NCBI GenBank assembly: GCA_910576555.1
Contig: CAJTIY010000003.1
Coordinates: forward strand, 1 to 64,000
Length of the DNA: 64,000 nt
Direction of reading: 5' to 3'
From: an uncultured Alistipes sp.
GTDB taxonomy: Bacteria; Bacteroidota; Bacteroidia; Bacteroidales; Rikenellaceae
In this document: in pieces, positions 52,347-60,609 of the stretch
How positions within the stretch are numbered: the first letter of the stretch is position 1
How the letters are laid out: every line of letters begins with the position of its first letter
Position numbers and translations under genes: made by a program
Notes under the pieces: model-generated
Seen by the model: the letters and a program-made list of their open reading frames with translations, nothing else
Told to the model about the DNA's origin: nothing
The model's database searches: none

Positions 52347-52801
52347 GGAAAAAAGGCGGTATCCCCTCGACTTCGCCTCGGTTTTGGCGGCGGATTTTCG
52401 CTGCGTCACGGGCGGCTGCGTCACGGGCGGCTGCGTCACGGGCGGCTGCGTCTCGGGCTGCGGCAGATCGGGGCGGCAGATTGCTGTGGCAGATTGCAGT
52501 GTCGGATCGGGGCGGCAGATTGCGGCGGCGTTTCGTGCGCAGAGCCGCCGTGCCTGCCCGATGCCTCGTCCGCAGTCGGAGTCCCGGCGGTGGCGTGCCT
52601 TGTCCTTCGGGAGGTTTCGCAGCGTTCGGCCCGGGACGCGGTCGTGGAGGGCGATTCCGGCAAGCCGCTCGGTGGGCCGTGTGCGGTTTCTTCTTCTCGG
52701 TCTCCGCCGGCCGGAGAGGCGTTCCCCGCAAAGCGGTCGTCTCCCTGCGTACTGCCGCTTCGCTCCCTGCCCGTCGGGCGTTTCCGCGAAGGAGCGGCCG
52801 C
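52347..52801. other. gene-free stretch upstream of cdaA
   Basis: About 450 bases without a supportable gene. It holds the 15-bp tandem repeat (52401-52460) and looser GGGCGGCAGATTGC repeats (52470-52530). Confidence 0.5.
52401..52460 (+). repeat. 15-bp tandem repeat, four copies
   Basis: CTGCGTCACGGGCGG repeats three times exactly; the fourth copy (CTGCGTCTCGGGCTG) has two changes. It lies about 55 bases upstream of the cdaA -7 box. Confidence 0.85.
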
Positions 52802-52829
52802 AAAAAAGCCGCCCCGCAAGGAGGGCGGC
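52802..52829 (-). terminator. terminator of the OmpH-like gene
   Basis: Stem GCCGCCC/GGGCGGC (52808-52829) with an 8-base loop, followed on the minus strand by six T. It is 27 bases after the stop codon. Confidence 0.85.
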
Positions 52830-52855
52830 CGATCGTGCCGGTCGTCGGAGACGGC

Positions 52856-53434
52856 TTACTTGTTCTCCTTCTTCTCGGCGGCGTAGAGTTCGTTGACCTT
52901 CGCGAGCACCGCCGGGGTGATGTTGAGGGTCGTATCGGCGTCGATGAGCGCCGAGGCGTTGATGATCAGCCGGTACTTCTTGTCGGCGTTGATCGCCTCC
53001 ACGGCGCGCTGGAGCAGGTCCTGCGCACGGTTGGTGAAGACGTAGTTCTCCTCGTCGAGAGCCTGCGCCTCCTTCTGGGCGGAGTTCTGGTAGGCGGCGG
53101 CGCGCTGCTCGATGCTGTTCTGCTTGGCCTGCGCATCCATCGTGGTGATCAGCCCCTTCTGGTATTTCTCCTGAAGCTGTGCCGCTTCGGCCTGCAGGTT
53201 GCGCTCCTTCTGCGCCCAGCTTTTCTGCGCCTTCTGGGTCTTCTCCTGAAGTGCGGCGCCCTCGTTCAGATAGAGATCCGACTGGGCGAGAACGGCTTCC
53301 ACCTGCACGTAGGCGATATCGCTTGCGGCGGTTTCACGTACGGACTCCTCCGTGGCTGCGGTCTCGGTGGATTTCGTGCCGCAGGAGGTCAGGACGAGTG
53401 CTGCGAGCAGAGCCGAAAAAAGCGTTTTCTTCAT
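52856..53434 (-). CDS. OmpH/Skp-like periplasmic lipoprotein
   Basis: A 192-residue protein with a lipoprotein signal (LLAALVLTSCGTK, Cys18). SDIAYVQVEAVLAQSDLYLN and the long coiled coil (about 62-150, KTQKAQKSWAQKERNLQAEA) match the OmpH/Skp chaperone family, which guards unfolded outer-membrane proteins. Skp is normally soluble; the lipid anchor here is a Bacteroidota variant. The C-terminal LIINASALIDADTTLNITP is the usual closing strand. Single gene with its own promoter. Confidence 0.87.
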   Translation of the reverse strand: MKKTLFSALLAALVLTSCGTKSTETAATEESVRETAASDIAYVQVEAVLAQSDLYLNEGAALQEKTQKAQKSWAQKERNLQAEAAQLQEKYQKGLITTMDAQAKQNSIEQRAAAYQNSAQKEAQALDEENYVFTNRAQDLLQRAVEAINADKKYRLIINASALIDADTTLNITPAVLAKVNELYAAEKKENK

Positions 53435-53476
53435 GACGAATATCGGTTTTTAGTTAATTATTCCGCATTTGAAACA

Positions 53477-53484
53477 CAAAGGTA
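53477..53484 (-). promoter_or_regulatory. promoter -7 box of the OmpH-like gene
   Basis: Minus strand TACCTTTG, 42 bases before the start codon, back to back with the ruvA box. Confidence 0.55.
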
Positions 53485-53497
53485 TGAAAAAAAACTT

Positions 53498-53505
53498 TAA
53501 ATTTG
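53498..53505 (+). promoter_or_regulatory. promoter -7 box of ruvA
   Basis: TAAATTTG on the plus strand, about 120 bases before ruvA. A TTTG lies 26 bases upstream, wider than usual. Confidence 0.5.
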
Positions 53506-53625
53506 TCCCGTTTTCGCAAAATAATTGCGGATGCCGGAACGCTCGTTCCCGCTGACGACGAACGGGATGGCGTATGCCGTCCGCCGCCTCGAGGAGGGCG
53601 GATCGTATTTAAAATAGGAAGACCG

Positions 53626-54213
53626 ATGTACGAATATATTTCGGGCGCCGTGGCGGAAGTCGCTCCCGCCTATGTCGTGATCGATGCCGGAGGCGTGGGA
53701 TACTACCTCCAGATTTCGCTCGAGACCTTCGCGGCGATCGAGCGGCAGCGCGAGGCGAAGCTCTTCGTGCACCACGTCGTCCGCGAGGATGCGCAGCTGC
53801 TCTACGGCTTCGCGACGAAGGTCGAGCGGGAGCTGTTCCGGCTGCTGATCGGCGTCTCGGGCGTCGGCGGCAATACGGCGCGGACGATCCTTTCGACCTA
53901 CTCGCCCCGCGAGCTGCAGGGCATCATCTCGGCGGGTAACGCCGTGCTGCTCAAGAATGTCAAGGGGCTCGGCCTGAAGACGGCGCAGAAGATCATCGTG
54001 GAGTTGAGCGGCAAGCTCGCCGCGTTCGACGGCGACGGCGCCCCGGCTGCGGCCGGAGTCCCGGGTGCGGAGGCCTTCGACGAGGCGCTCGCCGCGCTCG
54101 TGATGCTGGGCTTCGCCAAGACGGCTGCCGAGAAGGCGCTGCGCGGCCTTGTGCGCGAACGGCCCGATGCACCGGTCGAGGAGCTCGTGCGGCTGGCGCT
54201 CAAGATGCTCTGA
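53626..54213 (+). CDS. ruvA: Holliday junction branch migration protein RuvA
   Basis: A 195-residue DNA-binding protein that holds Holliday junctions for RuvB. The N-terminal OB fold (YEYISGAVAEVAPAYVVIDA GGVGYYLQ) is followed by two helix-hairpin-helix motifs (LIGVSGVGGNTARTIL and VKGLGLKTAQKIIVEL) and the C-terminal RuvB-binding domain (EALAALVMLGFAKTAAEKAL). The start at MYEYISG is the family start; the longer frame is not conserved. ruvB and ruvC are not nearby. Confidence 0.96.
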   Translation: MYEYISGAVAEVAPAYVVIDAGGVGYYLQISLETFAAIERQREAKLFVHHVVREDAQLLYGFATKVERELFRLLIGVSGVGGNTARTILSTYSPRELQGIISAGNAVLLKNVKGLGLKTAQKIIVELSGKLAAFDGDGAPAAAGVPGAEAFDEALAALVMLGFAKTAAEKALRGLVRERPDAPVEELVRLALKML

Positions 54214-54474
54214 GGCGCGGCCGGGCGGGAGTCCGGATGCGCTTGTTCGCCGTGGGGCTGCGGACCGACCGGATGCGCCGGGTCGTTTCGCTGCGGCGGC
54301 GAGCGGCGGCCGGAACGATCCTGCGGCGGCGGATGCGAACGGCAGATAATGTTGATGATAGGATAATAATTATGAATCGGAACGTTTTCGCTACAGAGAC
54401 CCCCCCCCTCCGCTCTGAAGGGCGGACGGAGGAGGTGCGTTGCGACTGACCGATAAAAAACCGAACTGAAATTT
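54214..54474. other. gap between ruvA and the small membrane protein
   Basis: 260 bases. It contains a C-run/CCTCCGC...GCGGACGGAGG hairpin near 54403-54433. No gene and no consensus promoter are seen. Confidence 0.4.
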
Positions 54475-54678
54475 ATGGATCAGCTTCCCGTTAATTTTTT
54501 GATCATGATGCTCGGCTTTTTCGTCGTTGCCTGTCTCGTGACGGCGATCGCCTATGCCCGCAAGCAGCGTCGCATGCGGCAGACGGTGGATCCGCGCAGG
54601 GATTACCTGCGGCACAAGCAGCGTTCCGAGCACCGTCATCGCCGTCATCGTCGCTCCTCGGAGAAGCCGGAGGCATAG
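54475..54678 (+). CDS. small basic membrane protein
   Basis: A 67-residue protein of unknown family. One membrane helix (about 7-27, NFLIMMLGFFVVACLVTAIAY) is followed by a very basic tail of Arg, Lys and His (RRMRQTVDPRRDYLRHKQR and a His/Arg cluster). The tail would face the cytoplasm and could bind nucleic acid or membrane lipids. It lies 84 bases before the FKBP-like gene with an intervening promoter, so it is probably its own unit. A small ORF is weak evidence; the clear helix and tail support it. Confidence 0.6.
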   Translation: MDQLPVNFLIMMLGFFVVACLVTAIAYARKQRRMRQTVDPRRDYLRHKQRSEHRHRRHRRSSEKPEA

Positions 54679-54741
54679 TCTCGCTTCGGGGCGTGCGCGC
54701 CGATTTTTGCGATGCGGTTTCCGAAATAAGATTGTTTTTCG

Positions 54742-54749
54742 TAATTTTG
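54742..54749 (+). promoter_or_regulatory. promoter -7 box of the FKBP-like lipoprotein operon
   Basis: TAATTTTG with TTTC 20 bases upstream (54718-54721). The transcript start would fall about 10 bases before the chosen start codon, so the mRNA is almost leaderless. Confidence 0.6.
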
Positions 54750-54764
54750 TACGATCGTATGCCT

Positions 54765-55373
54765 ATGAAAAGAGTATTCGCCGTGCTGTCGGTGCTCGGA
54801 GCGCTGCTGGTGAGTTGCTCGCAGGACGAGGATGCGCTCGCTACACAGCAGAGCCGCATCGAGTCGTACCTGCGTTCGACCCATTCGCCGCGTCTGATCT
54901 CCGCCTCGGAGCGTGCCGAGGGCGAGGAGGTTCCCTTCTACTCGGTTTCGGGCAGCCGGGTCTATCGCTACATTGCGAATTACTTCGCGCCGGGCCGCGA
55001 CGAGCGTCCCGAGGTGACCCCCTCGTCGACGGTCGCGATCACCTTCCGCTCCTATGTCTTCGAATATAAGAACATCGCGACCGGCGGCACGACCGTCACG
55101 ATGCCCTACTATACGAACGATCCGCTGCTCTACGACGCCTTCCTTTCGCTGGAGGGCTTCAACCCCGAACTGTGGGATTTCGAGCCTTTGCGCCTCGAAA
55201 TGAGCGGCGACGACATACTAAAAGGACTTCGCCATGCGTTACTCGGTTGCCGTGCGGGCGACGAGGTCGAGGCGTACATGACCTACAACATGGCCTACGG
55301 GAAGGAAAATTTCAGCCTCGTGCCGCGTGAGAGTCCCATCGCCATCTTCTTTACCGTCAATAGCGTAGAATGA
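54765..55373 (+). CDS. FKBP-like peptidyl-prolyl isomerase lipoprotein
   Basis: About 202 residues with a lipoprotein signal (LGALLVSCSQ, Cys19). The C-terminal half fits the FKBP fold: SSTVAITFRSYVFEYKN, DILKGLRHALLGCRAGDEVE, YNMAYGKENFSLVPRESPIA. FKBP enzymes help fold periplasmic proteins. The aromatic active-site residues are not complete, so it may be a chaperone only. ATG 54759 is a second possible start, nearly on top of the promoter. Its stop overlaps the next start (ATGA), so the two lipoproteins are translated together. Confidence 0.75.
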   Translation: MKRVFAVLSVLGALLVSCSQDEDALATQQSRIESYLRSTHSPRLISASERAEGEEVPFYSVSGSRVYRYIANYFAPGRDERPEVTPSSTVAITFRSYVFEYKNIATGGTTVTMPYYTNDPLLYDAFLSLEGFNPELWDFEPLRLEMSGDDILKGLRHALLGCRAGDEVEAYMTYNMAYGKENFSLVPRESPIAIFFTVNSVE

Positions 55374-56983
55374 AAACCAATCCGAATATGACATCCCTGA
55401 TCCGTCGCGTCTGCCTCGTGGCGGCCGGATCGCTCCTTTTGGCCTCGTGTGCCCGCGGGGTCGGCGAATCGTACGACGACTTCGAGCGCATGGCGCTCGA
55501 GGCGTGGATTACCCAGCACCGTCCCGATCTGGCGGGCAACCTGCAGGAGGAGGGCGGCTATTATGTCGATGTGCTCGATGCGGGCGATCCCGACCGTTCG
55601 CCCGTCGGCGAGGAGGCCTGCTGGGTGCATTACGATTTCTCGGGCCGCAACCTCGGGGGCGACATCGTCCTCACGCGCGACGCTTCGGAGGCCGTGCTGG
55701 AGGGGACCTTCACCAAATACACCCGCTACGTGCCGCTCTACCGCTACTGCAGCGACAAGGGCTATCAGGGCACGGGGCTGCTGGAGGGCTCCTATCTGGC
55801 CATGCGTAACACGCTGACGTTGAGCGAAGCCTACTTCGAGAAGTACCGCACCGACGCTTCGCGGCGGCTGACCTCGCGCGAGGTGCGGCTGCGCGAGGGT
55901 TCGCGCGTGGTGCTCTACATGCCTTCGCGCGTGGTGGGCGGCAGCGGCGTCGAGGGCAGCGGCGGCTACGAAGGCCAGTATGCGCTCGACGCTCGGCGTC
56001 CGATGATCGTGACGATGGCGATCCGCGATACGGTCAAGAACCCGCTGAAAGTCGAGGGCGACGAGGTCGATGCCTTCTGCGAGGGGAACGGCGGCCTGCG
56101 CGTCTACCTCAAAGAGGAGGACAAGGAGGCATCGGGCGCATCGCGTGCCGGGGATTCGGAGTCGGCCATTCCCTCCGATCCCGCATCGCCCGACCACCCC
56201 TACAACGTCGCCGAGCGCTGGGTGAGCGCCTGCGATACCATTCCGCAGCTCTACGTCAACTACGGCTACCGTCCGTCGGAGACGCTGACCTTCCCGAAAC
56301 CCTATGCCTCGGGATACGAACCCTACAAGACCGAATCGTCGGTGGCCGCCATCGACCGGCGGATCGCCGAGGCGCTCGAGAAGCGTTTCCATGCCGACGG
56401 CGACGCCTATCCCGGCATCAGGGAGTTGGGCGCCGACTCGGTGAAACTCGACGGCAAGGCGAAAATCTGGTACATCGGCCGTTTCCTCGACGGATTCATC
56501 TTCGATACGAACATCGACGAGGTGAAAGAGATCATCTACGGCGAGGTGCTCAAGGAGGGCAAGGCGCTCGAATATACGCCGAAGGATAACCGCGAGAGCA
56601 ACATCGCGGCCTTCTACTACGTCGTTCCCCACCTGCAGTTCGGACAGTGGGCGGCGTTCATCACCACCTCGACCAATGCCTACGGCTCGAGCGGACGGAC
56701 CGGTACGACCAACACCTCCTCTTCGGGCGGGTCGTCGAGCAGCAGTTATCTCGACTACCTCAACTACATGAACTACATGAACAGCTACTACGGCAGCGGC
56801 GGGTACTACGGCAACTATTACGGCAATTACTACGGCAACTACCTCGGCGGCTACTACAACCCCTATTACGGTTCGTCGTACGACAACTCTTCGGAGGGAA
56901 CCACGACCACCAAGACCGTCAGCACCGAAATCCCGGCGTTCGCACCGCTGATCTTCCAGCTTTACATCGAGCCGAAGCAATAG
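55370..56983 (+). CDS. large FKBP-like lipoprotein with Tyr/Gly/Asn-rich insert
   Basis: A 537-residue protein with a lipoprotein signal (LVAAGSLLLASCARG, Cys27). The N-terminal half resembles its upstream neighbour and other Bacteroidota FKBP-like lipoproteins (EEACWVHYDFSGRNL, LEGSYLAMRNTLTLSEAYFEKY, REGSRVVLYMPSRV). The second half has another such unit (GKAKIWYIGRFLDGFIFDTN). Between about 445 and 510 lies a Ser-rich run and then repeats of the type GYYGNYYGNYYGNY, rich in Tyr, Gly and Asn. Such low-complexity sequence is rare in bacterial lipoproteins and could form fibres or flexible linkers. Function is unknown. Confidence 0.65.
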   Translation: MKTNPNMTSLIRRVCLVAAGSLLLASCARGVGESYDDFERMALEAWITQHRPDLAGNLQEEGGYYVDVLDAGDPDRSPVGEEACWVHYDFSGRNLGGDIVLTRDASEAVLEGTFTKYTRYVPLYRYCSDKGYQGTGLLEGSYLAMRNTLTLSEAYFEKYRTDASRRLTSREVRLREGSRVVLYMPSRVVGGSGVEGSGGYEGQYALDARRPMIVTMAIRDTVKNPLKVEGDEVDAFCEGNGGLRVYLKEEDKEASGASRAGDSESAIPSDPASPDHPYNVAERWVSACDTIPQLYVNYGYRPSETLTFPKPYASGYEPYKTESSVAAIDRRIAEALEKRFHADGDAYPGIRELGADSVKLDGKAKIWYIGRFLDGFIFDTNIDEVKEIIYGEVLKEGKALEYTPKDNRESNIAAFYYVVPHLQFGQWAAFITTSTNAYGSSGRTGTTNTSSSGGSSSSSYLDYLNYMNYMNSYYGSGGYYGNYYGNYYGNYLGGYYNPYYGSSYDNSSEGTTTTKTVSTEIPAFAPLIFQLYIEPKQ

Positions 56984-57006
56984 GCGGCGGACCTCGTTCG
57001 GAACGA

Positions 57007-57044
57007 AGAGCCGCTCTCCCGCAGGCGGGAGGGCGGCTCTTTTG
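57007..57044 (+). terminator. terminator of the FKBP-like lipoprotein operon
   Basis: Stem AGAGCCGC-TCTCCCGC/GCGGGA-GGGCGGCTCT (57007-57040) with a short loop, then TTTT. Confidence 0.88.
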
Positions 57045-57107
57045 CGTCCGGGTGCGCGGCGGACGATATTTTATCGCAGTTTTCGGGGTGGAAATTTGGC
57101 GGATCCG

Positions 57108-57115
57108 TAAATTTG
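57108..57115 (+). promoter_or_regulatory. promoter -7 box of the small DNA-binding protein
   Basis: TAAATTTG in an AT-rich patch, 45 bases before the start codon. Confidence 0.55.
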
Positions 57116-57160
57116 TATTAATTTAGTTGTGCAGAAACATAATCTTAAACTTCAAGGGAT

Positions 57161-57403
57161 ATGATTATCACATTTAACGAATTGCGCCGTATCAAGGATC
57201 GCCTGCCGAGCGGAAGCTCGCAGCGCATTGCAGACGAATTGGGAATCGACGTGGAGACGGTCCGCAACTACTTCGGCGGCAAGCACGAAGCGAAGGAGTG
57301 CGTGGGCGTTCATTTCGAGCCGGGACCCGACGGAGGTGTCGTGACGCTGGACGATACGCAGATTCTGGATGTGGCCATGCGCATCTTGAGCGAACAGAAA
57401 TAG
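57161..57403 (+). CDS. small helix-turn-helix DNA-binding protein
   Basis: An 80-residue protein. Residues 4-40 (FNELRRIKDRLPSGSSQRIA, then DELGIDVETVRNYFGGKH) read as a helix-turn-helix like those of small Bacteroidota DNA-binding proteins. The second half is acidic (GVHFEPGPDGGVVTLDDTQI). It has its own promoter and terminator, so it is independently expressed. No signal peptide. Regulatory target unknown; it might control the neighbouring dnaK, but nothing in the sequence proves it. Confidence 0.7.
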   Translation: MIITFNELRRIKDRLPSGSSQRIADELGIDVETVRNYFGGKHEAKECVGVHFEPGPDGGVVTLDDTQILDVAMRILSEQK

Positions 57404-57436
57404 ATCGTTTCGATCGATTCGGTTTCGACCGGACAC

Positions 57437-57461
57437 AGCCTGCGGCGACGCAGGCTTTTTT
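57437..57461 (+). terminator. terminator of the small DNA-binding protein gene
   Basis: Stem AGCCTGCG/CGCAGGCT with a 4-base loop (57437-57456), then a T run, 33 bases after the stop. Confidence 0.9.
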
Positions 57462-58170
57462 CGTGCCGAAGGGCGGAGGTGCGGGCCGGTCGTGCGGACG
57501 CATCGTTCCGTATGGCTGCGGTGCGGACTTCGGACATGCCGGGTCGCCGGCGGCCGGCGGGGTGCGAGGAAAAGGAGGGCGTTCGGCTGCGGTGTCCCGG
57601 GTGGGAGCGGAACGGGGCGGCAGGCGGTCTTAGGTGCGAGGGGATGTTCCGGACCGGTTGCGAGCGGACGGGGCTCGGATGTTTCGGGATGGTAGTTCCT
57701 TGTCGCCGGACGTTGGAGGTCGGAGGTTGGTTGCCGGTTGCGAGTTCCCGTTCGCTGGCTGCCTATTGTCGGTTGCCGGGCGCGAGTTGCCGGATGTCGG
57801 GCGTGGGCGGAGGTCGTCGGACGGGGCGGATGCCGGACGATGCGGGGCGGGCCATGATGCGACGGGCGGGTGCGGTCGGGGGCGTCACGAAGAGGTGTTT
57901 TCGCCGAACGGTTGCTTCTGCGGACGCAGCCTGCGGAGCACGCTCCGCGCGAGCGGATATCGGGCCTCCGCGGCGCGAGGCTGCGGCCCGCACGACTCCG
58001 CGGAGTCGTAATTTTTGATAGAAAAGGATTTTTGCGGACCGCCGTTCCCGAGCCATTATAGCCCCTCCCCGTTGGATTGGGTTTTCCGCCTGTCTCTCCG
58101 CCTTCTCCGCCTTCGTTGTCTCCGCCGTATTGGCCTCCGTCTCTGCCGCGCCGGGCAGGCTGCCGCTGTT
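57462..58170. other. gene-free GC-rich stretch upstream of dnaK
   Basis: About 700 bases without a supportable gene. It contains loose repeats of GGTTGCCGGTTGCGAGTT and TCGGTTGCCGGGCGCGAGTT type (57728-57790) and a perfect 18-bp palindrome ACGACTCCG/CGGAGTCGT (57992-58009) followed by AATTTTTG, which looks like a terminator without an obvious gene before it. Confidence 0.5.
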
Positions 58171-58242
58171 TCCTGCCAAAATGGCAGACGAATGGCAGAT
58201 GCCGGAGCGGCTATCTGCGTCTTGTCCGGCATTTTGGCAGGA
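58171..58242 (+). promoter_or_regulatory. inverted-repeat operator overlapping the dnaK promoter
   Basis: TCCTGCCAAAATGGCAG (58171-58187) and its inverted copy GGCATTTTGGCAGGA (58228-58242) form a 17-bp arm pair with one mismatch; the left arm contains a palindrome, CTGCCA-AAA-TGGCAG. The right arm covers the TTTG (58233-58236) used as -33 element. A dimeric regulator or DNA looping is suggested. It is not the CIRCE sequence of HrcA. Confidence 0.55.
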
Positions 58243-58265
58243 AAAGGCGTTTGGTATAACCTTTG
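58233..58265 (+). promoter_or_regulatory. dnaK promoter
   Basis: TTTG (58233-58236), 21 bases, AACCTTTG (58258-58265), one base off the TAnnTTTG consensus. The leader would be about 65 bases. Confidence 0.5.
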
Positions 58266-58333
58266 TTCGTTTTCGGAGCGTAATCGGCCCGATCGAGGGC
58301 AACGAAGTAAAAACTGTTAAAATATATACGATT

Positions 58334-60253
58334 ATGGCAAAGATTATCGGTATCGATTTAGGTACGACGAACTCCTGCGTGGCAGTGATGGAGGGCAACG
58401 AGCCCGTGGTTATCCCCAACAGCGAGGGACACCGCACGACTCCGTCGGTCGTGGCGTTCACCGAAGGCGGCGAGCGCAAAGTGGGCGACCCCGCCAAGCG
58501 TCAGGCCATTACGAACCCCAAGCGTACGATCTTCTCGATCAAGCGCTTCATGGGCGAGCGTTACGATCAGGTCGCTGCCGACATCGCGCGTGCTCCCTAC
58601 GCCATCGTGCGGGGCGACAACAACACGCCGCGCGTGGATATCGACGGCCGTCAGTACACGCCGCAGGAGATTTCGGCCATCATTCTGCAGAAGATGAAGA
58701 AGACCGCCGAGGATTACCTCGGTCAGGAGGTCTCGGAGGCCGTCATCACGGTTCCTGCCTACTTCTCCGACTCGCAGCGTCAGGCCACGAAGGAGGCGGG
58801 CGAGATCGCGGGTCTGAAGGTGCGCCGCATCATCAACGAGCCGACGGCCGCCGCGCTGGCCTACGGCATGGACAAGAAGAACAAGGACATGAAGATCGCC
58901 GTGTACGACTTGGGCGGCGGTACGTTCGATATCTCGATCCTCGAGCTGGGCGACGGCGTCTTCGAGGTGAAGTCGACCAACGGCGACACGCACCTCGGCG
59001 GCGACGACTTCGACCACGTGCTGATCGACTACATGGCCGAGGCCTTCAAGGCCGAGCACGGCATCGACCTGCGTCAGGATCCGATGGCGCTCCAGCGTCT
59101 GAAGGAGGCTGCCGAGAAGGCCAAGATCGAGCTTTCGTCGTCGACCACGACGGAGATCAACCTGCCCTACATCATGCCCGTGAACGGCATCCCGCAGCAC
59201 CTCGTCATGTCGCTCACGCGTTCGAAGTTCGAGCAGCTGTGCGACCATCTGATTCGCAAGACCGTCGAGCCGTGCAAGCTGGCGCTGCGCGACGCGGGTC
59301 TGGAGGCATCGCAGATCGACGAGGTGATCCTCGTGGGCGGTTCGACGCGTATCCCCGCCATCCAGAAGATCGTCGAGGAGTTCTTCGGCAAGACCCCGAA
59401 CAAGTCGGTGAACCCCGACGAGGTGGTGGCCATCGGCGCCGCGATTCAGGGCGGCGTGCTGACGGGCGAGGTGAAGGACGTGCTGCTGCTCGACGTGACG
59501 CCCCTGTCGCTCGGTATCGAGACGTTGGGCGGCGTGATGACGAAGCTCATCGACGCCAACACCACGATCCCGACCCGCAAGTCGGAGGTCTTCTCGACGG
59601 CGGCCGACAACCAGCCTTCGGTCGAGATCAACGTATGTCAGGGCGAGCGTCCGCTGGCCCGCGACAACAAGTCGATCGGCCGCTTCCACCTCGACGGCAT
59701 CCCCGCCGCACCGCGCGGCGTGCCGCAGATCGAGGTGACGTTCGACATCGACGCCAACGGTATCCTGAACGTCTCGGCGAAGGACAAGGGCACGGGCAAG
59801 GAGCAGAAGATCCGCATCGAGGCTTCGTCGGGTCTCACCGAGCAGGAGATCCAGCGCATGCGCGACGAGGCGAAGGCCAACGAGGCCAAAGACAAGGCCG
59901 AGAAGGAGCGCATCGACAAGATCAACGCCGCCGACTCGAACATCTTCGCCACGGAGAAGCAGCTCAAGGAGTACGGCGACAAACTGCCCGCCGACAAGAA
60001 GGGCGCCATCGAGACGGCGCTCGGCAAGCTGAAGGAGGCGCACAAGAACGCCGACGTGGCTGCCATCGATACGGCCATCGCCGAGCTCAACGCAGCATGG
60101 CAGGCCGCTTCGCAGGACATCTACGCCCAGCAGCAGGCACAGGGTGCCGCCGGTGCCCAGAATGCTGCCCAGCAGCAGGCGCAGGGCGATGCCGGTGCCG
60201 CCGACAACGGTGCTTCGCAGCCCGAGGACGTGGAGTTCGAGGAGGTGAAGTAG
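58334..60253 (+). CDS. dnaK: molecular chaperone DnaK (Hsp70)
   Basis: A 639-residue Hsp70. The ATPase domain (1-about 385) has IIGIDLGTTNSCVAVMEG, VYDLGGGTFDISILELG and VGGSTRIPAIQKIVEE. The substrate-binding domain follows (LLLDVTPLSLGIETLGGVMT) with a lid and a Gln/Ala-rich tail ending EEVK, the common Hsp70 C-terminal motif. The start MAKIIGIDLG is universal. grpE and dnaJ are not nearby, so it is a solitary dnaK under an inverted-repeat operator. Confidence 0.98.
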   Translation: MAKIIGIDLGTTNSCVAVMEGNEPVVIPNSEGHRTTPSVVAFTEGGERKVGDPAKRQAITNPKRTIFSIKRFMGERYDQVAADIARAPYAIVRGDNNTPRVDIDGRQYTPQEISAIILQKMKKTAEDYLGQEVSEAVITVPAYFSDSQRQATKEAGEIAGLKVRRIINEPTAAALAYGMDKKNKDMKIAVYDLGGGTFDISILELGDGVFEVKSTNGDTHLGGDDFDHVLIDYMAEAFKAEHGIDLRQDPMALQRLKEAAEKAKIELSSSTTTEINLPYIMPVNGIPQHLVMSLTRSKFEQLCDHLIRKTVEPCKLALRDAGLEASQIDEVILVGGSTRIPAIQKIVEEFFGKTPNKSVNPDEVVAIGAAIQGGVLTGEVKDVLLLDVTPLSLGIETLGGVMTKLIDANTTIPTRKSEVFSTAADNQPSVEINVCQGERPLARDNKSIGRFHLDGIPAAPRGVPQIEVTFDIDANGILNVSAKDKGTGKEQKIRIEASSGLTEQEIQRMRDEAKANEAKDKAEKERIDKINAADSNIFATEKQLKEYGDKLPADKKGAIETALGKLKEAHKNADVAAIDTAIAELNAAWQAASQDIYAQQQAQGAAGAQNAAQQQAQGDAGAADNGASQPEDVEFEEVK

Positions 60254-60307
60254 CCCTTCAGAGGGCCTGCGTGCGATCGGCCGGTTCCGGTCGCACCGAA
60301 CGGAAGA

Positions 60308-60339
60308 GGAGTGCGCTCTGCGGGGCGCGCTCCTTTTTT
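60308..60339 (+). terminator. terminator of dnaK
   Basis: Stem GGAGTGCGCTC/GGCGCGCTCC with one wobble position, then TTTTTT, about 55 bases after the stop. Confidence 0.85.
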
Positions 60340-60375
60340 CGTGCCTCCGGGATCGGAATTGCCGGAATATTTTCC

Positions 60376-60383
60376 TATCTTTG
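60376..60383 (+). promoter_or_regulatory. promoter -7 box of the fucosidase gene
   Basis: TATCTTTG just after the dnaK terminator, giving a leader of about 220 bases. The leader has no recognised structure. Confidence 0.5.
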
Positions 60384-60609
60384 GCTTCGTTGAAGAGCGT
60401 ATGCGGCGGCGTTGCGCACCTCGTGCCGTTGCGCCCGGCCGAGCGCTCCTTGCGGCTACGGTTCCGTCGTTCCGGAGGGAAGGTCCTCCCCGGCGTCCGT
60501 GCCGCCTGCTCGTTACCGAACCCGAATCCCGCGGTTCCGTACGCTGCCGCCGATGCTCCGAGAGGGGCCTCGCCGCAGGGTGCGGACCGTCCGAAAACTG
60601 ATCCGAACC

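Noticed and set aside
52381..52540. CRISPR array upstream of cdaA
   Set aside because: Repeats are only 15 bases with no unique spacers; a simple tandem repeat instead.
58171..58242. CIRCE/HrcA operator of dnaK
   Set aside because: The arms (TGCCAAAATGGCA type) do not match the CIRCE sequence TTAGCACTC-N9-GAGTGCTAA.
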